Shown: positions 1-7,482, numbered from the stretch's first letter. The stretch is DNA of 64,000 nt from an uncultured Lachnospiraceae bacterium (GCA_951801955.1 CATOOV010000010.1:1-64000); one strand, 5' to 3'. Numbers and translations: made by a program. The notes: generated by a model from the letters alone, not told the origin.

Positions 1-33
1 AAGTTAATGTGTTTGGTCATACATTAATTTTAC

Positions 34-76
34 ACCAACTGCCGGATTTTTTCGAGGTCCGGCAGTTGGTTTTTTT
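34..76 (+). terminator. Intrinsic terminator of a gene upstream of the window
   Basis: A perfect 13-bp stem (34-46 with 58-70) with an 11-nt loop is followed directly by six T residues (71-76). It would end a plus-strand transcript entering from the left, a gene of the same mobile element. Confidence 0.85.
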
Positions 77-256
77 GCATGGAAAAGGAGCTGTGCACTA
101 ATTACTTTTAGTGCGACAGCCCCTTTAATGTTTTTTATGTGAGCATATGGGGGACTGGAATACTGCCCCCACATCCCTGTTACGATAAAATAAAAATAGG
201 ACTTAACAGAATGTTGGGATCTATTTCTGTCCCTAAATTGTTTGTCCCTGTTGTTT
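77..256. other. Non-coding stretch with two further hairpins
   Basis: No credible gene. A 17-bp stem with one mismatch and one bulged G (84-100 with 109-126) is followed by TTTTTT at 131-136 and could be a second plus-strand terminator. A shorter hairpin pairs TGGGGG (148-153) with CCCCCA (166-171). Either could also end the minus-strand Rep transcript, whose stop is at 257, but there is no good T-run in that direction. Confidence 0.5.
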
Positions 257-994
257 TTAGGAGTGTTTTTTTAGGATATATCCCCGGCAATTTCCATACT
301 CTTTAAAATTTTTTTCCATTTTCGCTACAAGAAGTTTTGTTTCAAATGCTTCGTCCAACATTTTTTTATGCAAAGCATAGGTGAGTTTCCATTCCTCATT
401 CATAAAAATATCTTCAATAGCAATCTCACCGCTCAAAATGCCGACCTTTAAGAAGTTGAGAAGTCCCTTTGCGGTCATGGTAATTTTTTCGGCTCTTCCC
501 CTCATCCATGTTTCACGCTGTTCCCTGTAATGCTCCATGTAATCTTTACCGGCGACTGTCCGGACGGAACTGGGGGCATACTGGTACTTCTGGGGGTATT
601 TGATATGTATTAAATAAGACAGCATATTGTCATAGGCGTAACGCCCCGACTTTGGCTTTTCAATATAAGATTCCCCAATGCCGATGGCACTGGCAATTTT
701 GGGGAGTGTCTTTCCTTTTTTGAATTTGACAATAAAATGGGCATGGTGTGACGTGAATGCAATTTCATAAGCGTGTTTATACTCATTCCATAATTTTTTT
801 TCATCCTTATCATGTTCAATAGCGTACATTTCCTGAATCTCACATCCTGCTTTTTCTAACCGTGTTTTGATAATTTTTCCCATTTCATCTATATTTCCAA
901 GCTGTTTCTTTTCGTCATCTGTCCAGTTCCAGTGTTCGGGTAAAAAATCTTGTGTAATTTGTGCAATCCCTAAGTCAGCCAATCTTTTAGCCAT
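257..994 (-). CDS. Rolling-circle plasmid-type replication protein (Rep_2/RepB-like)
   Basis: A 245-residue protein resembling pMV158-type Rep initiators, which nick one strand at an origin and start rolling-circle replication. The HUH-type metal-binding motif is visible as HHAHFIVKF near residue 83, followed by GRYAYDNMLSYLIHIKYPQKY, which in this family lies next to the catalytic tyrosine region. The C-terminal third is lysine-rich and probably binds DNA. The ATG at 994 has a good Shine-Dalgarno (CGAGGTG) 6-8 nt upstream. A minus-strand promoter lies at 1026-1055. In an integrated element such a protein most likely replicates the excised circle. The family is fairly sure; the origin it acts on is not proven. 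Confidence 0.8.
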   Translation of the reverse strand: MAKRLADLGIAQITQDFLPEHWNWTDDEKKQLGNIDEMGKIIKTRLEKAGCEIQEMYAIEHDKDEKKLWNEYKHAYEIAFTSHHAHFIVKFKKGKTLPKIASAIGIGESYIEKPKSGRYAYDNMLSYLIHIKYPQKYQYAPSSVRTVAGKDYMEHYREQRETWMRGRAEKITMTAKGLLNFLKVGILSGEIAIEDIFMNEEWKLTYALHKKMLDEAFETKLLVAKMEKNFKEYGNCRGYILKKHS

Positions 995-1025
995 ATTTTC
1001 ACCTCGTTTCTTATCTTATATAAGC

Positions 1026-1055
1026 ATTGTACCAAATATGGGGGTAAAAATGCAA
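1026..1055 (-). promoter_or_regulatory. Promoter of the rep gene
   Basis: Read on the minus strand: TTGCAT (1055-1050), 18-nt spacer, TACAAT (1031-1026), about 30 nt ahead of the rep start codon. An AATAGTTA box begins inside the -35 hexamer. Confidence 0.6.
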
Positions 1056-1226
1056 TAGTTAAAACAAAAAGTTTTAATTAATCACTAACTATTACATTTT
1101 ATAAGACGCTTTGCGGTGTGCAAAAACGCCGGGAAATGACCGTGCGGTATCGACAAGCCCTACCGCACGGTCATTCTATGTATGTGTGGTATTTGTAATA
1201 GTTAAATTGTACAAATTTTAACTATT
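1054..1226. promoter_or_regulatory. Two inverted pairs of an AATAGTTA box
   Basis: AATAGTTA occurs at 1054-1061 and 1197-1204, each followed by its inverted copy TAACTATT at 1086-1093 and 1219-1226. The first box overlaps the -35 of the rep promoter, as expected for a repressor site; the second pair lies on the other side of the 15-bp hairpin. They could be Rep-binding or copy-control repressor sites. No regulator gene is visible in the window. Confidence 0.5.
1135..1175. other. Perfect 15-bp hairpin, candidate replication origin
   Basis: The arms 1135-1149 and 1161-1175 are perfectly complementary and enclose an 11-nt loop, TCGACAAGCCC. No T-run follows, so it is unlikely to be a terminator. 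Its place upstream of rep, flanked by two pairs of short inverted boxes, fits a double-strand origin or an oriT. I do not recognise the canonical pMV158 nick sequence in the loop. Confidence 0.45.
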
Positions 1227-1233
1227 CATGAAT

Positions 1234-1257
1234 AATATATTGATATATCAATATATT
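1234..1257. repeat. Perfect 24-bp A/T-only-flanked palindrome
   Basis: The 24 bases at 1234-1257 equal their own reverse complement; the centre is TGATATATCA. Such a fully self-complementary site suits binding of a dimeric regulator or an A+T-rich unwinding element near an origin. Confidence 0.6.
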
Positions 1258-1319
1258 TTAGCATTTTTGGAAAGTGAATAATTAAAAAATAGTGTTTTGG
1301 AAAGTAAAAGGTTTGAAAA

Positions 1320-1522
1320 AAATCGTAGACACCCCAAAATCGTATTCAAAACAGACTTTTTCCAATACTGGCGTGGTTTTCAATGAATACGATTTTGAAT
1401 ACGGTACAATTCTAAATCGTAGACAAATGTATTCAAAACAGGCTTTTTCCAATACTGGCGTGGTTTTCAATAAATACGATTTTTGGATACAGTAATCCCC
1501 AGACATCAGAAATCGTATTCAT
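1320..1522. repeat. Direct repeats with inverted ends
   Basis: Two long direct copies lie at 1320-1396 and 1413-1483. Both start with AAATCGTAGACA and share a nearly identical core (CTTTTTCCAATACTGGCGTG, then GTTTTCAAT). In copy one the core is bounded by a 13-bp inverted pair, AAAATCGTATTCA (1336-1348) and TGAATACGATTTT (1384-1396). A third partial end, AAATCGTATTCAT, lies at 1510-1522. There are only two units and no cas genes, so this is not a CRISPR array. It may be a set of binding sites for Rep or the recombinase, or a small folded RNA. Confidence 0.75.
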
Positions 1523-1667
1523 CCCCGAAATTGAGAGGGGAGATTCTGACAGATTCCCATAGTACAGCACTGCTTTTAGGGCTTTATGCATGTTTGGAAT
1601 AGCTAACCAAACTTTTGGTTATTTTTTCAATGTTTTTTGTATCATATTCACAAAAAAGAAAATACGA

Positions 1668-1697
1668 TTGACAGCGAAAAAAGATATGTGGTATAAT
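1668..1697 (+). promoter_or_regulatory. Strong sigma-A promoter of the leader/recombinase unit
   Basis: TTGACA (1668-1673), 18-nt spacer, TATAAT (1692-1697): both consensus hexamers. Transcription should start at about 1704 and run through the leader toward the 132-residue gene and the recombinase. Confidence 0.85.
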
Positions 1698-1703
1698 ATG
1701 GAA

Positions 1704-1940
1704 AAATAAAATATTATTGTGCTTTTCTCACAGTAGTGCCGACGGACAGCATAACCGGTATGCTTAATTTCCAAGTATATTGGTGCTGATAAGGCGGTCG
1801 TGGGGGAAATATATCGCAGGAAGTACCGAGTTCAGAGGAAATTTCTGACAGTGCCAAGTATGTGCAGGCGGTGTAACAAATATAAATTCCAATTAGTGAT
1901 TATGCTGATTGGGGTTCATATATGTTACACCGCTTTTTTT
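1704..1940 (+). ncRNA. Structured leader or small RNA ending in a terminator
   Basis: Between the strong promoter and the next start codon lie about 270 nt. The first 235 are rich in short hairpins, for example GCATA-ACCGG-TATGC (1749-1763), CCAA/TTGG (1771-1783) and TCAGA/TCTGA (1832-1848), and the segment closes with a long intrinsic terminator (1868-1940). The arrangement is that of an attenuated leader, or of an independent small RNA with the next gene expressed by read-through. I do not recognise any known riboswitch class. Limits are inferred from the promoter and the T-run. Confidence 0.55.
1868..1940 (+). terminator. Intrinsic terminator inside the leader of the recombinase unit
   Basis: GCGGTGTAACA (1868-1878) pairs with TGTTACACCGC (1923-1933), followed by seven T residues. 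The 44-nt interior folds further through CCAAT/ATTGG. It lies downstream of the promoter and upstream of the next gene, so transcription of that gene must escape it. Confidence 0.8.
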
Positions 1941-1973
1941 GTTTCCCAATGCACAAAGAAAGGAGAAGTTCTT

Positions 1974-2372
1974 ATGACTGATTTAATTACAGAAATTTAT
2001 ACAAAACGCAAGCGGACTTACCATGATTATGAATGCGAGGATATAGTTATTATGAAAAAAGATTACGGGTGCAGTTGGAAAGACACAATCAAATTATTCC
2101 ATTTAAGAACGTATCAAGGAAGTGTATATCACCCCAAAGGGAATACCTCTTTTGCATGGGACAAAATTTTACGGAATAGTCATATAATAAGATTCATTTG
2201 CCCGGAGATTTTCATGTCCGATACTACTTATCAACAGATTGAACAGAAAATAAATGGTATAAAGGTTGTGCTTGAGTTCCCTACACAACCAGAACAGACG
2301 GATATTTTACATCAAGAAATAAAGTCTATTCTTTCAAGTGTCTTACGGGAACAGTTACAAAAAATCTCATAA
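1974..2372 (+). CDS. Unknown 132-residue protein upstream of the recombinase
   Basis: I do not recognise this protein. It begins MTDLITEIYTKRKRTYHDYE, is basic at the N terminus, has several aromatic residues in the middle and a charged, probably helical C-terminal end, with no membrane segment or signal peptide. The ATG at 1974 has a clear AAAGGAGAAG site just upstream; the open frame continues back to a GTG at 1800, but that part runs through the terminator hairpin and is unlikely to be translated. It ends 52 nt before the recombinase and shares its promoter. By position it could be an excision (directionality) factor or a regulator of the recombinase; this is inference. Confidence 0.7.
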   Translation: MTDLITEIYTKRKRTYHDYECEDIVIMKKDYGCSWKDTIKLFHLRTYQGSVYHPKGNTSFAWDKILRNSHIIRFICPEIFMSDTTYQQIEQKINGIKVVLEFPTQPEQTDILHQEIKSILSSVLREQLQKIS

Positions 2373-2424
2373 CGTCAGCAGAGGGATAACCCTCTGCTGG
2401 TTAGAAAGAAAGGACGATTGACTT

Positions 2425-4125
2425 ATGAAAAAAGTGAGAATGTTATTACGCGTTAGTTCAAATCAGCAGTTAGAGCCGGACGGTGATTTGAGTGTGCAAA
2501 GAGAAATTGTAAAAGACTATGTAAAAAAACACGAAGAATGGCAACTCGATTCAAAGGAATACTTTGAGGGAAGTAACAGCGGATATAAAAATTCAGTCGC
2601 AGACAGAAATGTACTTCAAAACGCCTTACAGGACGCACAGGCAAAAGAATATGATATTTTGGTGGCATACAAAGACGATAGAATTGGCAGACTTATGTGG
2701 GAAATCGGAGCCTATGTAATGGCTCTGAAAAAATGTGGTGTGGATATTTACACCGTGAAAGACGGCTGCATTTCTCCTGAAACAGATGATACAATGGGGC
2801 AAATGATGTTAGCTTTGAGATACGGTAATGCCCAGAAACAAAGCGCTGATACAGGTATGCGTGTAAAAGATACCGCCCAGAAGTTAGTGCAGAAAGGAAA
2901 ATTCATGGGTGGAAAAGCCCCTTATGGCTACAAATTAGAGTTATCAGGAGAAATCAGTAAACACGGACGGGCGTTACATCATCTTGTTATTGTTCCAGAA
3001 CAGGCAGAGGTTGTCAGTTATATTTATGACCTATCTCTCAATAAGGAGTACGGTTCTTCCAAAATTGCCAGCGTTTTGAACAGGCATGAAACCTATAAAA
3101 ACCTTGCCCCCAATGACACATGGAAAGGCGGAACTATCACAAGCATTTTAACGAATCCCATCTATGCCGGACATACAGCTTATAAACGCAGGGAGCGAAT
3201 CAACGGACAATATCACAGGCTTGACAGTGAGAATTGGATTACTTCTATTGACGCAAACGAAAGTATTATGATTATCGACGGTGATACATGGAATAAAACA
3301 CAGGAACGACGTAAACGCCGGGGCGATAAATACATAAAAGCATTAGAGCATAAGGATGTGAATGTGATTAGAAAGAATGATGGTATGTTAGCCTTAATTG
3401 ATGTTTTATATTGCGGATATTGTGGAAGTAAAATGACAAATGGGAGTAAATATAACTATTGGACGATAAAAGGTACAGGAGAAAAAAGAGCAAGCAAAAT
3501 TGCGATATATAAATGCCAAAATGCATGGCAAGGGGTAACCCATGTTAAGACTAAGCAAATCCGAGCCGACATGATTGAACCGATTGTATTTGAATCCATC
3601 GCACAATACATTGGGAAATTACAGGAAAATGAAAGTATTTTTAATGAGATTGAGAACAATCAGAATCAAGAAAAGAAACGGAAACAAGCTGAATTAAAAA
3701 AGGAAAAACAGAATCTTGAAAATATTCAGGACAAGATTCGGATTATGGAAGAAAATATTCCAAATGCTATGACTGGTGACTATCCTTTGTCATTGGAAGA
3801 ACTGGTAGCAATCATCAAAAAGCATAAAGAACAGGCACAGCAACAACAGGATGTTGTTACCCTAAAGGAACTGGAATTGAAAAGCACTTCTGTATCAATC
3901 AACGAATGGGAAGATATTAAAAATAAGATTCCAACATGGCAGGATGTGTTTCTAAATGCAGATGTGGCAACAAAGCGGGTACTGGTAAATAAGCTCGTAG
4001 AGCGTATTGATGTAAAGAAAACAGAAGTCGTTATTCGTTTCAAAATCAACCTTAATGACTTCATTCCACAACCCAGAATATGTGGTGATTCCCATACCAC
4101 TCCGTATATACCCGGTTTAAAGTAA
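2425..4125 (+). CDS. Large serine recombinase (TnpX/TndX-type integrase)
   Basis: A 566-residue site-specific recombinase that should cut and rejoin the attachment sites of the element. The N-terminal resolvase domain shows the catalytic serine in LLRVSSNQQ (Ser11) and the arginine-containing DDRIGR motif near residue 85. A recombinase domain follows (about 150-300), then a zinc ribbon (CGYCGSKM with a later YKC near 355) and a long coiled coil (about 405-450). The ATG at 2425 follows an AAGAAAGGACG site. The last eight or so codons (about 4096-4125) are the antisense of the interrupted SleC-like gene, so the present C terminus PYIPGLK is host-derived. In the circular form the protein would end differently. 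Confidence 0.95.
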   Translation: MKKVRMLLRVSSNQQLEPDGDLSVQREIVKDYVKKHEEWQLDSKEYFEGSNSGYKNSVADRNVLQNALQDAQAKEYDILVAYKDDRIGRLMWEIGAYVMALKKCGVDIYTVKDGCISPETDDTMGQMMLALRYGNAQKQSADTGMRVKDTAQKLVQKGKFMGGKAPYGYKLELSGEISKHGRALHHLVIVPEQAEVVSYIYDLSLNKEYGSSKIASVLNRHETYKNLAPNDTWKGGTITSILTNPIYAGHTAYKRRERINGQYHRLDSENWITSIDANESIMIIDGDTWNKTQERRKRRGDKYIKALEHKDVNVIRKNDGMLALIDVLYCGYCGSKMTNGSKYNYWTIKGTGEKRASKIAIYKCQNAWQGVTHVKTKQIRADMIEPIVFESIAQYIGKLQENESIFNEIENNQNQEKKRKQAELKKEKQNLENIQDKIRIMEENIPNAMTGDYPLSLEELVAIIKKHKEQAQQQQDVVTLKELELKSTSVSINEWEDIKNKIPTWQDVFLNADVATKRVLVNKLVERIDVKKTEVVIRFKINLNDFIPQPRICGDSHTTPYIPGLK

Positions 4126-4780
4126 AGGACATAATGGCAAGGATATTTGCCCGTATGGTACTGTCTGGCCAGGTAGCATAAATCTCACTGGAGGCAACGT
4201 TTTTGATATAATCCTTATATCTCACATAGTAATCCCCTGCTGTGGAATCTCCTGGCGTCCCGTCATGTACCACTACATACTCTGGAATTACAACCCTGCT
4301 CAACACGATTTCCCCGCTCTCATCTACAGGTTTAATCTCTGCCTCTGCAATTTTGGGCGGGAAATTTCCAAACAGCGTATTTGCTGGAATGACAATGTTT
4401 TTTAAATCTTCGCCAAACACCTCAATGGGCTCCATTTGTACATTTTGAAGAGACAGTTCTCCTGAAAACACATCCACTCCCTCCACATTTACCGGACGGT
4501 AACCTTCTGCCTCCACTTCAACCGTATACTCTGCATAAGGCTGGGACTGCTCAGGTTCCATACTGTACTCTAAGGGAGGTGCAGAAAGCGTGACTGTTTC
4601 TGTCTGTCCTTCTGCATTAGTATCAAGCTGTTCTAATGTACTTTGGGGTTCGCCAGTATAAGAGATTCGGATCCTGGCATTTTCAACTGGAATCAATCCC
4701 ACGGTTGAAGTCACTTGGACTCTCAGGGTTCCATTATCCACATGATTCACCTGTGCTGCGCGCAACTTCTGATTTTGCAT
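4061..4780 (-). pseudogene. sleC: SleC-like spore cortex-lytic protein, 3' part cut off by the element
   Basis: The protein starts MQNQKLRAAQVNHVDNGT and follows the N-terminal part of clostridial SleC-like cortex-lytic enzymes: beta-rich repeats, the segment YVRYKDYIKNVASSEIYATW, then IMSFTLNRVYTEWY. In intact homologues this is followed by a catalytic region and peptidoglycan-binding repeats. Here homology stops after TEWY (plus-strand position about 4094), and the frame reads 11 foreign residues of the mobile element to a stop at 4061. The catalytic part is therefore lost from this copy unless the element excises. A small membrane protein gene ends 34 nt upstream. SleC homologues degrade spore cortex during germination. 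Another intact copy elsewhere in the genome is possible. Confidence 0.8.
4085..4100. other. Right attachment-site junction
   Basis: Homology of the host gene begins at about 4094-4096. The junction carries GTGGT (4082-4086) and ACCAC (4096-4100) as an inverted pair around GATTCCCAT. TnpX/TndX-type recombinases usually exchange at a GA dinucleotide, and a GA is present at 4086-4087. The exact crossover cannot be set without the left end or the empty site. Confidence 0.5.
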
Positions 4781-4814
4781 AAATACCTCTTAAGTTTCTA
4801 CACTTATAAATAGT

Positions 4815-5003
4815 TTATGCGAGAGCTTCTGAAAAGGTACTGTGTTCTTCCAATTGACTGATATATTTTTGTTCCATCTGGAGTTTCCTGGCACAAAGGG
4901 CGCCGCTGATACAGATTGCCAACACTGCGATTGCAAGCACAATCATATTTCCGCGTTTTTTTTCACCATTCACACAAGCAAACTTATCTCTATTTTTTCT
5001 CAT
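4815..5003 (-). CDS. Small single-pass membrane protein, DivIC/FtsL-like topology
   Basis: A 62-residue protein starting MRKNRDKFACVNGEKKRG, with one membrane segment (about residues 21-38, MIVLAIAVLAICISGALC) and the start of a charged helix, KLQMEQKYISQLEE. The layout of basic N terminus, one helix and a coiled-coil start resembles DivIC/FtsL septum proteins. Those are longer (about 90-100 residues), so this may be a shortened relative or unrelated. The ATG at 5003 has an AGAGTGG site 6 nt upstream; a GTG at 5012 is an alternative. It lies 34 nt upstream of the SleC-like remnant on the same strand. Confidence 0.5.
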   Translation of the reverse strand: MRKNRDKFACVNGEKKRGNMIVLAIAVLAICISGALCARKLQMEQKYISQLEEHSTFSEALA

Positions 5004-5482
5004 ACGATCCACTCTTTTCTATTTTGTTTTGACATTGACAGGAACTTCCTGCACTATTCGAGAATCGCTTCCACGAATCTTGGAGCAGGATTTAGCCAGC
5101 CTCAGCTGATATCTACCTTTTATATTTTAACAATAGTTTACGAAATAATCTTTAATTCCATTCTATTTCTTTCTTAAGAAATGATAAAAATACCATAAAA
5201 TCTTTGCTAAAATTTTCCAAAAAGCATACCCATAGCGCCGCTCATGATACTATTCGGTTTCATACAAGGTTCAAATACTCCAAAAGTGAAATCTCATGCA
5301 GCAGAGATGACAAGATAGAAAAAGCTGCAACTATAAGGATTTCATGAAAACACCCTCCTGGGTTTGAGAAAAATTCCAGCCAGCTTACTGACTTCTGTTC
5401 CCCTGCCTCCCTGCACATCCTCACGGATTTCCTTACTGTTACAGCTTTCATCATATTATTTTATTCAATGAAAATATTACAA
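5004..5482. other. Intergenic stretch, no convincing gene
   Basis: An open frame at 5260-5454 (minus) has no ribosome binding site and no recognisable product. The rest is A+T rich with no clear hairpin. I see no definite promoter or terminator here. Confidence 0.4.
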
Positions 5483-6553
5483 TCAGTCAGCCTTTACCTC
5501 TCTTGTCCATCCATATTTGTCTTCTTCATTTCCCCACTGGATACCTGTCAGATAATCGTATAATTTCTGAGTCAGTTCTCCAATTTTAAAATCATTTACT
5601 GTCACTACATCGTCTTTGTACATAAACTCACCTACTGGAGAAATCACCGCTGCGGTCCCGGTTCCAAACGCCTCCTCTAAGGTGCCGTCATGTCCTGCCT
5701 TCATCAAGTCATCTACAGACAAATGTGTCTCATTTACCTTATAGCCCCAATCTTTTAAGATATGGATAATGGAATCCCTGGTAACACCAGGAAGTACCGT
5801 TCCCTCCGTGGGAGCTGTGTAAATCTCCCCATTAATTTTGAACATAATATTCATTGTGCCTACTTCTTCCACATATCTCCTGTTTACCCCGTCCAGCCAT
5901 AGTACCTGTGTACAGCCCTTTTCTTCTGCCCTCACCTGTCCTAAAATCGAAGCTGCATAATTACCGCCGCATTTGGTATCCCCTGTTCCGCCCTTTACCG
6001 CACGTACCAGCTCGTCTTCCACCAAGATCTTCACTGGATTGATTCCTTCTGGGTAGTAGGCGCCAACAGGGCAGCAAATTATCATAAATTTATAAGAAAT
6101 TGCCATATGCACGCCCAAGGCAGATTCTGTTGCAAATACAAAGGGACGAATATAAAGGGATGTTCCCGGTTCAGAAGGGATCCAGTCTCTTTCCACCTTC
6201 ACCAATTCCTCGATTGCCTCCACAAACATATCTTCTGGGAAACCGGGCATACATAGCCTGGCATTGGAATTGATCATTCTTCTTGCATTCATTTCCGGGC
6301 GGAATAATAAAATCTTATCCTCTTTTGTGCGGTAAGCTTTCAAGCCTTCAAACGTTTCCTGGGCATAATGCAGTGTCACACAAGAAGGGCTGATTTCTAC
6401 CGGACCATAAGGCTCGATTCTCGCATCATGCCAGCCAATCCCCTTGTCCCAATCCATCACAAACATATAGTCTGTCATATACTTGCCAAATCCTAGGTTC
6501 TTCTGGTCTGGTTTTTCTTTTAGTTCTTCTCTTTTAAAAAACTTAATTTCCAT
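5483..6553 (-). CDS. ilvE: Branched-chain amino acid aminotransferase
   Basis: A 356-residue PLP-dependent transaminase of the class IV fold, transferring amino groups between glutamate and the 2-oxo acids of valine, leucine and isoleucine. The catalytic lysine is in GDTKCGGNYAAS, substrate and phosphate-binding segments include YAQETFEGLKAYR and EAFGTGTAAVISPVG, and the length suits the eukaryote-like BCAT group. The ATG at 6553 is chosen because GGAGGA lies 7 nt upstream; the open frame extends 17 codons further without such a site. It stands alone on the minus strand but works in the same pathway as ilvB-ilvN 2.3 kb downstream. Confidence 0.95.
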   Translation of the reverse strand: MEIKFFKREELKEKPDQKNLGFGKYMTDYMFVMDWDKGIGWHDARIEPYGPVEISPSCVTLHYAQETFEGLKAYRTKEDKILLFRPEMNARRMINSNARLCMPGFPEDMFVEAIEELVKVERDWIPSEPGTSLYIRPFVFATESALGVHMAISYKFMIICCPVGAYYPEGINPVKILVEDELVRAVKGGTGDTKCGGNYAASILGQVRAEEKGCTQVLWLDGVNRRYVEEVGTMNIMFKINGEIYTAPTEGTVLPGVTRDSIIHILKDWGYKVNETHLSVDDLMKAGHDGTLEEAFGTGTAAVISPVGEFMYKDDVVTVNDFKIGELTQKLYDYLTGIQWGNEEDKYGWTREVKAD

Positions 6554-6873
6554 TATATTTTCCTCCATCCTGTTTTTATACCTTCTGTTTATACTTTTTA
6601 TCAATTATTATACTTTTTTCTTTTGCTGTCAAGATTATTCTCAAGGCTTATACTTTCCATAACCTTGTATTATGTTATGATAAATTTTATAATCAACAGC
6701 ACATTTTTCGCCGCACACAAACCAGATGAATGTAATCTTATACAGACAAACTCAAAATTCTTCGCAATATATTACTCCGTCAGGTTCTTGATTTTTTTCA
6801 CATTTTCTGTAGGCAAATTTCAAAAAATGATGTATACTCAACCTATGTAAAAATTTAGCAAAGGAGACTTATT
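6554..6873. other. Divergent intergenic region of ilvE and the flavin reductase
   Basis: On the minus strand TTGACA (6632-6627) and TATAAT (6612-6607) are only 14 nt apart, so a shifted AATAAT at 17 nt may be the working -10 of ilvE. On the plus strand TATACT at 6833-6838 is a likely -10 for the gene at 6874. No riboswitch or T-box signature is seen. Confidence 0.45.
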
Positions 6874-7389
6874 ATGCATCAATTTCAACCATATCCCATA
6901 GAATTGTTAGAAATCAATCCTTTTACTAAAATTTCAAATGAATGGATGCTGATTGCCGCAGGCGATCAGGAGAAAGCCAATGCCATGACTGCAAGCTGGG
7001 GAGGATTCGGCGTTCTCTGGGGGAAAAATGTAGCTTTTATTTTTGTCCGTAAAAGCAGGTATACCAAAGAATTTATTGACAAAGGATCTTGTTTTTCCTG
7101 CAATTTTTTTGAAAAGAAATACTTAAATGACTTGAAATATTTTGGAATTGTCTCCGGCAGACAAGAAGATAAATTTAAGACCTCTGGACTCAGCGTAAAC
7201 CACAAAGGCAATATTCCATTTGTAGACGAAGCAAATTTTGTCTGCCTCTGTAAGAAAATGGCTGCGGTGCCAATCACCGAAGCAAACTTCTTAGTTCCAG
7301 AAATCAAAGACAAATGGTATTCTGATAAAGAGCAGGATAATTTCCACACCCTGTATATTGGGGAAATTGTGGAAGTCCTGGCACGGTAA
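6874..7389 (+). CDS. Flavin reductase-like domain protein
   Basis: A 171-residue cytoplasmic protein of the flavin reductase/FMN-binding split-barrel family. The signature is the N-terminal NAMTASWGGFGVLWGKNVAFIFV block, followed by KSRYTKEFIDKGSCFSCNFF, where members of this family hold FMN. The length is that of single-domain members, which reduce or bind flavin; the real substrate of this type in gut Clostridia is not settled. The ATG at 6874 follows AAAGGAGA with 6-nt spacing. It is transcribed alone, divergently from ilvE, and followed by a repeat-rich non-coding region. Confidence 0.85.
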   Translation: MHQFQPYPIELLEINPFTKISNEWMLIAAGDQEKANAMTASWGGFGVLWGKNVAFIFVRKSRYTKEFIDKGSCFSCNFFEKKYLNDLKYFGIVSGRQEDKFKTSGLSVNHKGNIPFVDEANFVCLCKKMAAVPITEANFLVPEIKDKWYSDKEQDNFHTLYIGEIVEVLAR

Positions 7390-7482
7390 ACAGTTTGTCC
7401 CACAAACGATTTCTGTACAACCGATGGAAAAAGCAGATAGGATGGCGTTTTTCATAAGCACTGCGCGGGTTCTGGACCAGTG

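Larger units (their letters stand above)
1..4096. mobile_element. Right end of an integrated element with Rep and large serine recombinase
   Basis: The segment carries a rolling-circle-type Rep gene, an origin-like repeat region, an unknown small protein and a large serine recombinase whose 3' end lies at the junction with the chromosome. To the right, the minus strand reads the SleC-like cortex-lytic gene; that gene loses homology to its family exactly where the element begins, after the residues TEWY. The codons look more A+T rich than those of the neighbours. The left end and the rest of the interrupted host gene must lie outside the window. Rep genes are known in small integrative mobilizable elements of Firmicutes; whether this one also has a relaxase cannot be seen here. 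Confidence 0.85.

Noticed and set aside
1320-1483. CRISPR-like array
   Set aside because: Only two long units, partly variable ends, no regular spacers of fixed length and no cas genes.
1800-1973. Longer start (GTG at 1800) for the 132-residue gene
   Set aside because: The added part crosses the intrinsic terminator and has no ribosome binding site, while the ATG at 1974 has a clear one.
5260-5454. 64-residue minus-strand open frame after ilvE
   Set aside because: No ribosome binding site before its start, no recognisable product, odd composition.
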